A DNA stretch of 64,000 nt from CAYLNH01 sp964384625 (GTDB taxonomy: Bacteria > Verrucomicrobiota > Lentisphaeria > JABSQK01): the NCBI GenBank assembly GCA_964384625.1, contig CAYLNH010000004.1, forward strand, positions 23,729-87,728, given 5' to 3'. The notes beneath the pieces are model-generated. The model was not told where the DNA came from. It did no database searches and saw only the letters and a program-made list of their open reading frames with translations. The position numbers and the translations under genes are program-made. This document shows positions 48,190 through 59,050 of this stretch, one piece after another. Position 1 is the stretch's first letter, and each line of letters opens with the position of its first letter.

Positions 48190-48492
48190 GTGAGAGAACT
48201 GATTGACACCTACCTCGACGCAACCGTGGTTGTCGATACCGACAGCGACTACAGCTTCATCGGCACGCTCCTCGGCAGTGACGCCAAGTATCTGCGACTC
48301 GGTGAGGTCGCGATCTACGACGAGAACCAGATTCGCGTCTCGCTGGAGGAGTACCTGATTGAGTCGGTCAAACTGGGATGTCCAACGTCGCGTCGGGAGA
48401 TGCTGGTCCGCTTGAACCGCGTGATCAGCCTCAGCCGGCTGGCCGACATCGTGGACCCGATGCAGGACGACAATGCCGAACCCGGCGAATAG
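48190..48492 (+). CDS. Small Sm-fold-like protein
   Basis: A 100-residue protein that starts with GTG at 48190, after a GGAGG nine bases upstream and after the predicted transcription start. The first half reads as a small five-stranded beta barrel: LDATVVVDTDSDYSFIGTLLGSDAKYLRLGEVAIYDENQIRVS, resembling Sm/LSm or Hfq-like modules that bind RNA. The second half is a helix (REMLVRLNRVISLSRLADIV). I cannot place it in a named family. The transglutaminase gene starts 20 bases before it ends, so the two are coupled. Confidence 0.7.
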   Translation: MRELIDTYLDATVVVDTDSDYSFIGTLLGSDAKYLRLGEVAIYDENQIRVSLEEYLIESVKLGCPTSRREMLVRLNRVISLSRLADIVDPMQDDNAEPGE

Positions 48493-50617
48493 AAAGCCGC
48501 TGCTGCCGCGGCGGCGCGGCACCGCGGCCTGTTTATGCTGGGCCCTGGTCTGGCCGCTGCTCGGTTTCGCCGTTCTGGCCAAGGCCCCGCTGGTGGCGGT
48601 TTTGGCCATCGCGGCAATGATCCCGGCCGTTATCACCGGGCGTTCCCTGCGCACCACGACCCGGGCCCTGGTCTATGCCGCCACTGCGGCTCTGATCGTC
48701 AGCTTTGTCATCCGCGAGGTCTACACCATTGACGCGGAACGCTTTTTCTTCCCGGTGGAGTTGATTGTGCCGTTCCTGGCGACGTTGGCGGTCGGCCTGC
48801 TCTACCTGGAACAGAGCCCCCGGGTCATCGCCGCCTGTCTGGCCTGTGCGCTGGCGGCGCAGTTGGCGATCGGCACCTGCCTGAACAACCCCGATGCCTT
48901 TGTCGTTGCCATCGCGCCCGACGTCCTGCCGCGCTCGATCAGCAACGCCTTGCGCGATCGCTTCATTGTCTTTATCACCGCCATGATTCTGCAGGCGGGC
49001 GGCGTGCTCATGCTGTTGGTCAACGAAGAGCAGTTCGCCAGGATCCAGCGGCGGCATTCGACGCGCGTCTATATCAAGGGCGCGCTGGTCATGTTCACCG
49101 CGCAGTTGATGGTCTTTGCCGTGGGCGCCGGTTCCATCTGGGGCGTCCGGATTCTGTTTCCCAAACTGGATGCGCTGTTCAACCCGCTGTATCGCGAATA
49201 CCTGCGGCGCGGTCGGGGCGTGCGGATCTTTCCCGAGGACGCCAACCTGCGCCAGACACTGGACGCCAAACGCGGCGACGACGAACAACAGCCGGCGCTG
49301 TATGTCCATGGCCCGATGCCGCCCGGCTACCTGCGCGGCAGGGTGTACCGCACCTACGGCAACGGCATCTGGACCAACAGCGGCGAAACCCGGGCGCTCC
49401 CGCTTGATGCGGTCGGCGGCGGCGTCAGTGCCCGACGCTACAAGGAATCGCAGACCCCGATCGACGACCTGCAGCAATTGGACATTCATGCGGCCGGTCG
49501 GTTTCGCAGCGATGTGTTGTTCTCCAACGGCCGGCCCGCGGCGATCGAGTTGATCGCCAACAGTCTCGGCCGCACGCCGGACGGCATGCTGAGCCCGAAA
49601 TCCTGGGATGCCGAGGGGGGGTACAGCCTCTATTTCGGCCGGCTCAGCCAGACCGCGGCCTGGCCGGAACCAACGCCTGCGGACGTTCATCTCCAGGTGC
49701 CGGTGGAGATTCGCCCCGAACTCGAACGCCAGGTACGCAAGATCGGCATTCCCCCCGGCAGTTCAACGGAAGCACGAGTGCGCCTCACCGCCCATCACCT
49801 GTTGAACAACTACACCTACAAACTCAACCCGGAGTTGCCGCCGCGGGACATTGACCCCGTCCTGTATTTCCTCGAGACCCGCGGCAACGGCCATTGCGAG
49901 TACTTTGCTGCCGCGGTCGTACTGCTGTTGCGGGCCCAAGGCGTCCACGCCCGGTACGTCACCGGCTTCGTCTGTCTCGAGAACCGCACCGACGAGCTGT
50001 GGATCGCGCGTCTCGGCGACTGCCACGCCTGGGCGGAAGCCTGGACGCCGACGTCCGGCTGGACCCTGGTCGAAGCCACGCCGGCGGCCGGCGTCCCCGG
50101 CGGCAGCGATCGTGCCGGGGCTTTTGCGGGACCGCTCGAAACGCTCAAAGCATTTGCGGCAAGTCTCTACTCGCAGGTCAAGCGCGGCTACTTCGCGGAG
50201 GCTGTCTACAGTCTGCTCCGCGGCCTTCGCGATCTGATTGTCTGGTTGTTCTGGAGCGGGCCGGCATACCTGGGCTGGTCCTTGCTCACCGCCGCCCTCG
50301 CGGCGACCGGCTGGCTCCTCTACCGGCGGCACCGCGCCCGCCGCGGACCGGCCGCCCGCCAACGCAAACTGCGGGAACTGTCGCTCTCCCTCGAGAGCTT
50401 CCTGGCCCGCTACGGCATTCGCCGCAAAACCACCCGGACACTGCGGGAAGCCGCCCGCTTCGCACTCAGCCGCGGTGTGCCGCGAGCCGAAGAATTCCTC
50501 GGCTACATCACGGAGTATGAGTTGCTGCGGTATTCGAGGCAAGCCACGCCGGACGACGTCAGCGATTTCGCCGACCGCTTCAACCGCTGGCTGCGCACCC
50601 CGCCGGGGACCGCCTGA
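48473..50617 (+). CDS. TgpA-like transglutaminase, Glu-substituted triad
   Basis: A 714-residue membrane protein paralogous to the one at 11834-14287. Six or so helices at the N-terminus (about 18-225) precede a periplasmic transglutaminase domain with Cys in NGHCEYFAAAV (about 474) and His in DCHAWAEAW (about 517). The third position reads LVEATP (about 534), with Glu where the family and the paralogue have Asp. A further helix (about 590-615) and a cytoplasmic DUF4129-type tail follow (LRELSLSLESFLARYGIRRK ... LGYITEYELLRYS). It converges on the DUF58 gene of the MoxR operon, its likely functional partner. Confidence 0.92.
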   Translation: MPNPANRKPLLPRRRGTAACLCWALVWPLLGFAVLAKAPLVAVLAIAAMIPAVITGRSLRTTTRALVYAATAALIVSFVIREVYTIDAERFFFPVELIVPFLATLAVGLLYLEQSPRVIAACLACALAAQLAIGTCLNNPDAFVVAIAPDVLPRSISNALRDRFIVFITAMILQAGGVLMLLVNEEQFARIQRRHSTRVYIKGALVMFTAQLMVFAVGAGSIWGVRILFPKLDALFNPLYREYLRRGRGVRIFPEDANLRQTLDAKRGDDEQQPALYVHGPMPPGYLRGRVYRTYGNGIWTNSGETRALPLDAVGGGVSARRYKESQTPIDDLQQLDIHAAGRFRSDVLFSNGRPAAIELIANSLGRTPDGMLSPKSWDAEGGYSLYFGRLSQTAAWPEPTPADVHLQVPVEIRPELERQVRKIGIPPGSSTEARVRLTAHHLLNNYTYKLNPELPPRDIDPVLYFLETRGNGHCEYFAAAVVLLLRAQGVHARYVTGFVCLENRTDELWIARLGDCHAWAEAWTPTSGWTLVEATPAAGVPGGSDRAGAFAGPLETLKAFAASLYSQVKRGYFAEAVYSLLRGLRDLIVWLFWSGPAYLGWSLLTAALAATGWLLYRRHRARRGPAARQRKLRELSLSLESFLARYGIRRKTTRTLREAARFALSRGVPRAEEFLGYITEYELLRYSRQATPDDVSDFADRFNRWLRTPPGTA

Positions 50618-50694
50618 CGCGCCGGACGCCGACCCACTCCCGGGATCAGCGCCCTGCCCGATAAGCAGACAGGGGCCGCGGCGCGCACTCCCCC

Positions 50695-51594
50695 TCAGTG
50701 AAGCTGCCGGCGCGTTTCGTTGAGCTGGTAGATCACCTCAACGTAGTTCATCCCCGTGTCGATCGGCTGATAGATGATCCCCCATTCGCGGCAACGCTCC
50801 TGCCAGTACCCCCGGAAGGCCGCGACATTCGCGGCCTGCTCTTTCCGCAACGCAACCAGATTGACCGGCAGCAGTTCGCCGCTCTCGGCATCCTCCAGGT
50901 GCGTGACGTCGTCAAACGGCAGCTCGATCTCCGCCTGATCGAGGATATGGAAAAGAATCAACTCGTCCTCCAACCCGGCCAGTTCCTCCATCGCCTGTTC
51001 CACCCGGTCCTCATCCTCCTCCAGATCCGTGCAGACGATGATCCGTCCGCGATGGCGCCGCAACTGCGTCACCGAACGAACCATGGTCGGGAAGGAATCG
51101 GCGCGGCCCGGCTCCAGTTCCGTCAGCTTCGCGTAGATCAGGTCCAGCTGGCTGCGCCGGGAGCGCGGCGGAATGTGATGCAGATCCTTGGCGTCATAGA
51201 CCAGCAGACCCACTTGATCCTGCTGGCCCATGTGCAGGCAGGCCAGGCCCGCCAACAGGTTGGCCGCATACTCCAGTTTGCTGATCCGGCCGCCAAACCG
51301 CCACGCCATCGAAGCCGTCGCATCCAACATCAACATCAACTCCAGGTTCGTCTCGGCTTCGAAGCGCTTGACGAACAGGCGTTCCGTCCGCGCGTACACC
51401 CGCCAGTCGAGCAAGCGCGGGTCGTCCCCCGGGACGTACGGCTTGAAATCACTGAACTCCGTGCTGAACCCGCGGCGCCGACTGCGATGGACGCCGTAGC
51501 TCAGGCCGTCGGTGATCGTCTTCGCGACCAGATCGATCCGGCCCAATCGCTGGATGAAGCCCGGGTCGAAATACTTCGTGTCGATCGCCGTCAT
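50695..51594 (-). CDS. DUF58 domain protein
   Basis: A 299-residue protein of the DUF58 family, which carries a von Willebrand A-like fold. The family core SRRRGFSTEFSDFKPYVPGDD, LLDWRVYARTERLFVKRF and LMLMLDATASMAWR is complete; the MIDAS-like motif here is DATAS. Members work with MoxR ATPases and transglutaminases in envelope or complex maturation. The start codon overlaps the upstream stop by four bases. It is the last gene of the leftward operon. The 77-base gap to the converging transglutaminase holds no clear terminator. Confidence 0.95.
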   Translation of the reverse strand: MTAIDTKYFDPGFIQRLGRIDLVAKTITDGLSYGVHRSRRRGFSTEFSDFKPYVPGDDPRLLDWRVYARTERLFVKRFEAETNLELMLMLDATASMAWRFGGRISKLEYAANLLAGLACLHMGQQDQVGLLVYDAKDLHHIPPRSRRSQLDLIYAKLTELEPGRADSFPTMVRSVTQLRRHRGRIIVCTDLEEDEDRVEQAMEELAGLEDELILFHILDQAEIELPFDDVTHLEDAESGELLPVNLVALRKEQAANVAAFRGYWQERCREWGIIYQPIDTGMNYVEVIYQLNETRRQLH

Positions 51595-53818
51595 GGCAGG
51601 AGAGCGTGGTACAAAATGTTGACGCTGAGAATGGCGGCGGATTCCTTCTTGAAGCCGATCACCGACTCATGCAGACCCTCGGACATGTCGCTGACCATGT
51701 CCACCGGGGCGTAGACCAGAACCCAACGGCCTTCCCGACGAATACCGTACAGCGGCGCCCATTCCCGCTTCAAAGCCCGCTGGTAGGCGCGCGTGCCTTT
51801 CGCCGGATGTTTCGTCAGATCGAACGGCTTCTTGAACAGCGAGTCCGACGGCGGGATGCGTTCGAATTTGTCGTTCGGGAACGTCTGCTTCACCAGCTTG
51901 CGAAAACCCAGATTGAACTCCTTGCTGCTGCAGGCGTTGGTGGCGAAGATCGTGCCGCCGTTCTGCACATAGGTTCGGAGGTTTACCACATCGGCTTCCT
52001 TCAGCGCCGGGTCATCATAGCCGGTGACGAACAAGACGGCCGACTGGAAGAGATCGTTCCGTCGCGGGCCGACATAGACCTCCCCGTCGAAGCGCGGAAA
52101 ATCGTCGCGCAGCTTAAGGACCTCCTTGAGGGTGGCGAAGTAGCGGGGCGCCGCGTACCAGTTGCCGCCGTGCTTGAGCCGGCCGAACGCCTGGCGGAAC
52201 TGCTTGCTTTTCCGCGCCTTCAACCGTTTGATCTGGTCAGCCGTCAACGCCACGCGCGCGGGCGGCTCGTCCAACTGCACTTCGTCGAGTTTCTCGCCGG
52301 CCTTGCGGTTCTGCAGCGCCCAGGCGACGATATTGGTGGCCACCTTGCCGGCCCGCAGCAGATCGCGTTGAACGTCGAGATCGCCGTTCAGCGGGCAGGA
52401 GATGTTGCGCCGCAAGATCAGCACGTTCAGCCGTTTGCAGCCGGCGCGGAACTCCAGCGCCGACACGTCCTTCAGTTCCAATCGGTGCTTGATCCAGGTT
52501 ACCGGGTGGTCCTTGTTGATCGGGATGAACTTCGGGTTCAGGTCCGGATACATCTCCTTGCACAACGTCTGCTCGAAGGCCCGGACGAAGTCCATCTCGT
52601 CACAGGTAACCTCGGCAACCACAGTGCCGCCCTCATCAAGGAACGACTTGAGGAACTCGATCTCTTCCGGTGCTGCCTTGAATGTCTCCCGGCCGTTGAC
52701 GAAGATCATGCTGGCCTTGGCCGCCGGCGAATCAAGCCGGTCCAGCCTGGCCGGCAGCCAGTCGAGGTTGCGTTCGAGAGCTTTGCCGGCGATCCGGCAC
52801 CAGTTCTGGACGTCCTGGTGTTGATTGTTCCAGTCGCCGTCCCAATGCCATTTGGCAATGGCAATCGGCGCTTTGCCTTTGGCCAGAAACAGCAGTGCGA
52901 AGGCCTTGTCCGGCACGGTCCGGATGCGTTTCATATCCTGCTGTTTCAGAATCCACGTCGCCCCCCAGCGGTACCAGTCGACGCCGGCAATGTCTTTGAT
53001 GCCGAGGAAGATCGCCACCCGTTCCAGGGCGTAGAGCGCGTAGTAGCGGCGGCTGTTGGTGAAGACGTTGCCCGGAGTGCCCTTCTTCATGCGGCCGGCG
53101 ATCCAGGAGAGGGCGGCGTACATCCCTTTGTTCCGTTCGTATTCGCCGCAGGCCCGGGGCTTGCGCTCGAGCTTTTCGCCCAGCAGATGAAGGCTGGCCA
53201 GACCGGCCAGCGTCATGGCTTCGGTCTTGACGCGGGAGCCGCCGACATAGCCCCAGGAGCCGTCGCGCTCCTGCGTGTTCAACCAGTGCTGGCGCGCCCG
53301 CTTTTTCAATCGCGCGTCCACGGTGATGCCGCAGCGTTCCGCCGCCGCGATGCCGAGAACCGCAAACTGCGTGTTTGAATTGTCATGGCGAATGCCGTTG
53401 GCGCCGCGGGCATCGTAGGTCCAGGCGCCGTTGCGGGCCTGAGCGGTCTCAAGATAGCCGTAGGCCCGTTTGATGCGGGTCCGGTAGCGTTTGGGATCGA
53501 CCTGTTCCAGCGCCACCGCGACCAGCGCTTCACTGTAAACCCGGGAGTCCGAGTGCTCGGCCACGTACCGGGTCGCCTGGCGCACCACCGGATGGTCATT
53601 GGGCAGATTCGCCCGTTTCAGGGCCAGTAGACACAGCGCCGTACAGCCCACCGTGTAGCTGGAATAACTCCACGAACCGTCGCGGGACTGGCTGTCGCCA
53701 AGTTCCCGGATCAACGCTTTGATGCAGACGTCCACATCGCGGCTGCCGATGTCCTGCGCGCCCGCGGCGGGCGGGTACAGCAGCAACAGCGCCGCAAACC
53801 AGGCTGCAAACAGGCGGT

Positions 53819-53822
<4 letters not shown>
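51591..53822 (-). CDS. Secreted squalene-cyclase-repeat / DUF4159 protein
   Basis: A 743-residue exported protein with signal peptide MNRLFAAWFAALLLLYPPAAGA. Residues about 30-330 form prenyltransferase/squalene-cyclase-like alpha repeats with QSRDGSWSYSSYTVGCTALCLLAL, ARNGAWTYD and ERDGSWGYVGG. Two DUF4159-like regions follow: one at about 350-500 (MIFVNGRETF ... LKSFLDEGGTVVAE) and one at about 550-743 (LFVTGYDD ... VNLRTYVQNGGTIFA ... WVLVYAPVDM). DUF4159 genes commonly accompany MoxR and DUF58. It overlaps both neighbours by four bases. Confidence 0.9.
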
Positions 53823-55177
<1,355 letters not shown>

Positions 55178-55184
55178 GCCCGAA

Positions 55185-56807
55185 TCAGTCCTTCTTGATT
55201 TCCTGTCCGCGATTCACCGCGAAATTCTGCGCGATCATCCGATACCGTGCCTGCTTCTCGCGGCTTTGCATCGCCGCCAGCCGCCGTAGACCGGTGTAAA
55301 GCTTTCCCGGCGCCACCTTGTGCCACTTCTGCGCCGCGGCTTTTTCTTCGTCGTTGAGCGTTCTGCCGTCCTGCGCCGCGCAAATTGCCGGCGGCGGCAC
55401 CGGCGCCACCCGCAAGCCGCGGCCGAGGACGTCCCAGGGAAAGTCTCCAATAAACGCGGTTGCCTCAAAATTCAAGGGCGTTTCAAGGATGCCCCAGACC
55501 GAGTCAAAATATTTGCCGGCATGCAGTTGCTTGAGGATCGCCGGCACCTTGTTCTCGGCCTGGGCATAGTCGAACCGAGCCAGGGCCTGCTGCCAGAGCG
55601 GATGCCGCCGCACCTGAAGGGCGGTATACGACGCGTCAAAGGGATCCTCCACATGGCTCAGCCACGGATTCGTCAGCAGTTCCTGCGGCGACAGCGTCGT
55701 CTCCTTCAAAGCGAATTTCCGGTACGTCCGCTCCTCCCAGATCCGCCGCATCGGCAGCGTCAGACCCGACCAGATCTCGAGACCTTTTGCCGCGTCGACG
55801 GCGCCCGGGTCGTTCAGCCGCAGCCCCTCGGCAAACGCCGTCCCGACGGCCCCGCGGTACCAGGCCTTGAGACTGTCGTCGGCCCCCAGGTAGACCTGCC
55901 GTTCCTCGCGCAGAACCTGCTGGAACAGCGGCCAGATGTACGCTTCATTGAGCGCCGCAGCAAACGCCCGATGGGCAACAGCAGGGTCGCGGCGCCGGGG
56001 GAGCTTGCGCTTCCAGTACAGCCGCTTGGCCAGACTTTCCCCCGGCAGTTCCGTGTCGATCACAAACTCGATCACCGGCACCGGGCATTTGGACCGGCGC
56101 GCCAGTTCGGCATGCAGATTCACCAGCAGCCCGTACAGCAAGGCCGCCGGCAGAATGTCGTAGTCCGCCAGCTGCAGCGATAACGGCGCCGCCCGAAACA
56201 GGGCATTGGCGCGGGCCAGATCGGCGCGACGCGGCTCGGGATACAGCCGCTTCCGGACCTCCGGCGCCAATCCCGCCCAGTAGTCACGCAACGCGGTCAC
56301 CTCCCGCTGCAGCGCCGGGTTGAAGTTCCGACGCAGCGAGCCGAAGGCCGCTTCCGCCACGGCGCGGACGCCGGCGTCGTCCGGCGAGCCCTGGAGCAAC
56401 AAGTTGATTGCCCCCTCCAGGTCTCCCTGCCGCGCCAGCGCGGCCGCGGCCTGCCGCAAGCGCGGATCCGTCCGCCAATCCATCCGGGGCGGCCCGGTCT
56501 CCGGCTCCCGGCGCCCGGGGGCGCCCGGCTCATTTACCGCCGCCGGCCGGCCGTTCGCCGGTTCCTCGGGCAGCGGCGGCACGGCAATGCGGTCGCGGCG
56601 GCCGGCCCGGCGGAACTTGCCGAGATCCCGCCAGACGCCGCGCACCAGCACGGCGAAACCGATGCCGACAGCTGCCAGCAACACCAGAACCGCAAGCCAG
56701 ACCCCCCGCTGGTGGCGGGCCAGCCGGCGATCCGCCCGCCGCAGAACCTCACGCCAACGCCCGTGGACCGGGGTCGATGAACGGCGTTTCGTTGCCTGTA
56801 ACGACAT
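55185..56807 (-). CDS. Membrane-anchored protein of the MoxR operon
   Basis: A 540-residue protein with a basic cytoplasmic N-terminus, a membrane segment (GVWLAVLVLLAAVGIGFAVLV, about 35-55), a proline-rich linker and a helical periplasmic domain (about 105-540). Helical-repeat-like parts (RQAAAALARQGDLEGAINLLLQG) suggest a scaffold. I do not recognise the family. It lies seven bases before the FHA-MoxR gene and 44 bases after the C39-like peptidase gene, so it is part of that operon. Confidence 0.75.
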   Translation of the reverse strand: MSLQATKRRSSTPVHGRWREVLRRADRRLARHQRGVWLAVLVLLAAVGIGFAVLVRGVWRDLGKFRRAGRRDRIAVPPLPEEPANGRPAAVNEPGAPGRREPETGPPRMDWRTDPRLRQAAAALARQGDLEGAINLLLQGSPDDAGVRAVAEAAFGSLRRNFNPALQREVTALRDYWAGLAPEVRKRLYPEPRRADLARANALFRAAPLSLQLADYDILPAALLYGLLVNLHAELARRSKCPVPVIEFVIDTELPGESLAKRLYWKRKLPRRRDPAVAHRAFAAALNEAYIWPLFQQVLREERQVYLGADDSLKAWYRGAVGTAFAEGLRLNDPGAVDAAKGLEIWSGLTLPMRRIWEERTYRKFALKETTLSPQELLTNPWLSHVEDPFDASYTALQVRRHPLWQQALARFDYAQAENKVPAILKQLHAGKYFDSVWGILETPLNFEATAFIGDFPWDVLGRGLRVAPVPPPAICAAQDGRTLNDEEKAAAQKWHKVAPGKLYTGLRRLAAMQSREKQARYRMIAQNFAVNRGQEIKKD

Positions 56808-56851
56808 GGCGCTGATATCCTCAGTTCTGCTGCACCGGTGTCCCCGTTCGA

Positions 56852-58147
56852 TCAGCGAGGCTTGATCACAAACAACCCGGTGGTGATGGTCATGGCTTGA
56901 CCCAGGGACATGCGCTTCTGCTCATGTCCTCGGCCCCACGAGTCCGTGTAAACGACTTCCTTGGTCTTGGCATTGTAGCCGATGATCAGCCGCATATGAC
57001 CTCCCGACGCCTGCGGCAAATTGCGTTCTTCGACCAATCCGAGAATCACACTCCAGGCCAGCGGCAGGCCGTCCTCGATGTTCTCACGAATGGCTTCCTC
57101 GAAATCGGAGACCACCGACGACCGTTTCATGCGCGCCGCCTGCAGCAGTTCAAGGTCCATGGCGGCGAATGTCCTGTTCAGTTGAATCGGCCCGCGCCGC
57201 GGCAGCTTGATCGCCGCCTTGTCCGCGCGGCGCGCCAGCCGGTTGTAGTCGCGGACAATGCGCCGGACATCGTCCACGTCGAGCATCGTCTCCGTCTTCA
57301 CTGAAATCCGGAATTTGCCGCGGATGCGCTTCAGCGCTTCCAGCAGTTCCTGCGGGCTGGTTCCCAGTTTGCCGGTATTCGCGATCTGCGCGATTTCATG
57401 CTGATCCACCCGCCGACCGAAGTACTGCAGGATGCGCGCCGTCGCGGCGCAGGCACAGTAGCCTTTGCGGCCCTGATCCACCATCGGCACGCCGCGGATG
57501 AGCATATCTTCCTGCCGGGTGGTCACCACCCGACCGCGCAGTTCGCGCTTGCCCACCGCGTCCTTCACAATGTCCAGATTGCTCAGGCCGCGATCCTCAT
57601 TAAACGGCAGCACGCTGAGCCGGACGTATTCCGAACGGTAGCGGCGACGGCCGTCGACTCGCACCTTGCCGTCCTTGTAGTCGAGCCGGAACAGTACGCC
57701 GTGTCGCACCCAGAGGAAGGAATCCTTGTCCGTCGCCCCGGTGCTCCGGCGGCTCTTCGGGTCCTCCCCGGTCAACTCCGTCAGAACGGCCGCCGCTTTC
57801 TCAACCAGCGCGTCGAACTCATCCTCCGGAAGCATCTCGCGATCGCCGCGATTGTAGAGGCTGAGGGCGACGCTGCTGAGTCTGCCATGTCGGAACCGGA
57901 CCAGAACCTCCACCACCGGCAGTCCTTTGAAACGCATCCCTTCGCCGACCGCGCGCAAGGAGGTCTTGTTCTTTGAGGTCCAGGTGAAGCGGGCAGTCTT
58001 GCCGTGGTCCCGGGCGAAACTCAGTGCCGTACTGCGGAACAACTGCTGGTCGGTGCACAACTTCGCCAGATCCTCCCCGCTCCAGACCGCAGCGACAACA
58101 AAGAAAAGCCCGGCGGCGATGCCCCGGCATGCCCGCTGTACGTCCAT
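56852..58147 (-). CDS. Secreted C39-like cysteine peptidase
   Basis: A 431-residue exported protein with a signal peptide (RGIAAGLFFVVAAVWS). The first half (about 25-215) is an unknown alpha/beta region. The second half has the papain-like C39 pattern: VPMVDQGRKGYCACAATARILQYFG (Gln and Cys near 220-227), GGHMRLIIGYN (His near 380) and YTDSWG (Asp). This is the order of catalytic residues of peptidase family C39. The ATG at 58145-58147 has AAGGA six bases upstream. Placed first behind the promoter at 58185, it would be the head of the MoxR operon. Confidence 0.85.
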   Translation of the reverse strand: MDVQRACRGIAAGLFFVVAAVWSGEDLAKLCTDQQLFRSTALSFARDHGKTARFTWTSKNKTSLRAVGEGMRFKGLPVVEVLVRFRHGRLSSVALSLYNRGDREMLPEDEFDALVEKAAAVLTELTGEDPKSRRSTGATDKDSFLWVRHGVLFRLDYKDGKVRVDGRRRYRSEYVRLSVLPFNEDRGLSNLDIVKDAVGKRELRGRVVTTRQEDMLIRGVPMVDQGRKGYCACAATARILQYFGRRVDQHEIAQIANTGKLGTSPQELLEALKRIRGKFRISVKTETMLDVDDVRRIVRDYNRLARRADKAAIKLPRRGPIQLNRTFAAMDLELLQAARMKRSSVVSDFEEAIRENIEDGLPLAWSVILGLVEERNLPQASGGHMRLIIGYNAKTKEVVYTDSWGRGHEQKRMSLGQAMTITTGLFVIKPR

Positions 58148-58184
58148 GAAAGGTCCTTCTTGATTCACGGTTGCTTGTTCACAA

Positions 58185-58213
58185 AATATACGGGCAAATT
58201 GGTCTGCCGACAA
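58185..58213 (-). promoter_or_regulatory. Promoter of the C39/MoxR operon
   Basis: Minus-strand TTGTCG (58208-58213) and TATATT (58185-58190) with a 17-base spacer, 37 bases before the start codon. Longer coding starts upstream would precede transcription. Confidence 0.65.
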
Positions 58214-58309
58214 GTCTGAGTCCGCGGTCAACGTAAGCCCTCGTCTGCTGCCCTCCTCAGCATCCCGTCCCAACTTTCAAGAGGTCGGAAACCTGCGCTA
58301 CTTGGGATA

Positions 58310-58412
58310 ATGCAACCGGCAGACGTCCTGCGGACCGTCTCAGACGGCCTGCCTCCGAGCGTGGCCGCGGTCGTCTCGACCGCGCATCCCCGACTTGTGT
58401 CGGGAACATCGA
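58310..58412. repeat. Dispersed structured repeat, copy 2
   Basis: A 103-base relative of 37085-37204. Conserved flanks surround an 8-base perfect stem CGCGGTCG (58366-58373) with CGACCGCG (58377-58384). The same position in copy 1 has an unrelated 7-base stem. It lies between divergently transcribed operons. Confidence 0.85.
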
Positions 58413-58450
58413 GGATCTGTCACCTGCATTCAGTTCGCGCCGAACCCGTT

Positions 58451-58506
58451 CTCCGTTCTCCTGCCGTTCTGGTTGGCAGGTCAACCAGAGCGGCAGGAGA
58501 ACGGAG
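58451..58506. repeat. Long inverted repeat (25-base arms)
   Basis: Arms 58451-58475 and 58482-58506 are complementary at 24 of 25 positions around a six-base loop (GCAGGT). There is no T run on either strand, so it is not a simple terminator. The remainder of 58507-58656 is featureless to my eye. Confidence 0.85.
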
Positions 58507-58656
58507 GGGGGCTGCCGTTTGCTGCAGTTGACCGATCCTGAAACTCCGCACTGCAAGCTCCTACGCCGAGGCTTCGGCGCTCAAGAGGGTGCGCGATCTT
58601 TATGCCGAATGCAGAGGGCAGTGATCGAGGGCTTACATTTGGGTTCCCACGTGCAC

Positions 58657-58684
58657 TTGCAATTGAGGCGGGTTCAGACATAGT
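58657..58684 (+). promoter_or_regulatory. Promoter of the ptsH-nusG-like-glmS operon
   Basis: TTGCAA (58657-58662) and CATAGT (58679-58684), 16-base spacer, followed by AC. It is 72 bases before the HPr start codon. Confidence 0.65.
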
Positions 58685-58756
58685 ACAGGTTCGAATCTTC
58701 ACCGGCAGGGGGAACGGTCGACGACGGCCTTGGAGTTGTTGGATTGAGGTCTACCA

Positions 58757-59047
58757 GTGGGTAAAGAGACTGCTCAGATTACAAGATGCTTTGTGGTCCC
58801 GAATGAATTGGGACTGCACGCGCGGGCGGCAACCCGCTTGACCCAGGTGGCCTCGCAGTTTGAGGCGAACGTCCACATCCGGCTCGCGGGCGAGGACAAT
58901 CCTGCCGCCAACGCCAAGAGCGTGCTCGATCTGCTCACCCTCGGCGCCGCCAGAGGCAGCCGCCTGAATGTCATCATCTCCGGAGCTGACGCGGCAGCCG
59001 CGGACCAGGCCATTGCCGAGCTGTTCGAAAACAACCTGGGGGACTGA
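58757..59047 (+). CDS. ptsH: Phosphocarrier protein HPr
   Basis: A 96-residue phosphocarrier. The active-site His is in NELGLHARAAT (His21) and the regulatory serine site is AKSVLDLLTLGA (Ser55, equivalent to Ser46). The GTG at 58757 has GAGGT six bases upstream. No enzyme I (ptsI) or EII genes are in the window, so it may be a signalling HPr. It is the first gene of an operon with a NusG paralogue and glmS. Confidence 0.94.
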   Translation: MGKETAQITRCFVVPNELGLHARAATRLTQVASQFEANVHIRLAGEDNPAANAKSVLDLLTLGAARGSRLNVIISGADAAAADQAIAELFENNLGD

Positions 59048-59050
59048 CCT

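Noticed and set aside
58257..58556. A 99-residue frame over the second structured repeat
   Set aside because: It spans the repeat and the long inverted repeat, lacks a ribosome site, and the similar peptide over copy 1 comes from the shared repeat sequence, not from a conserved protein.
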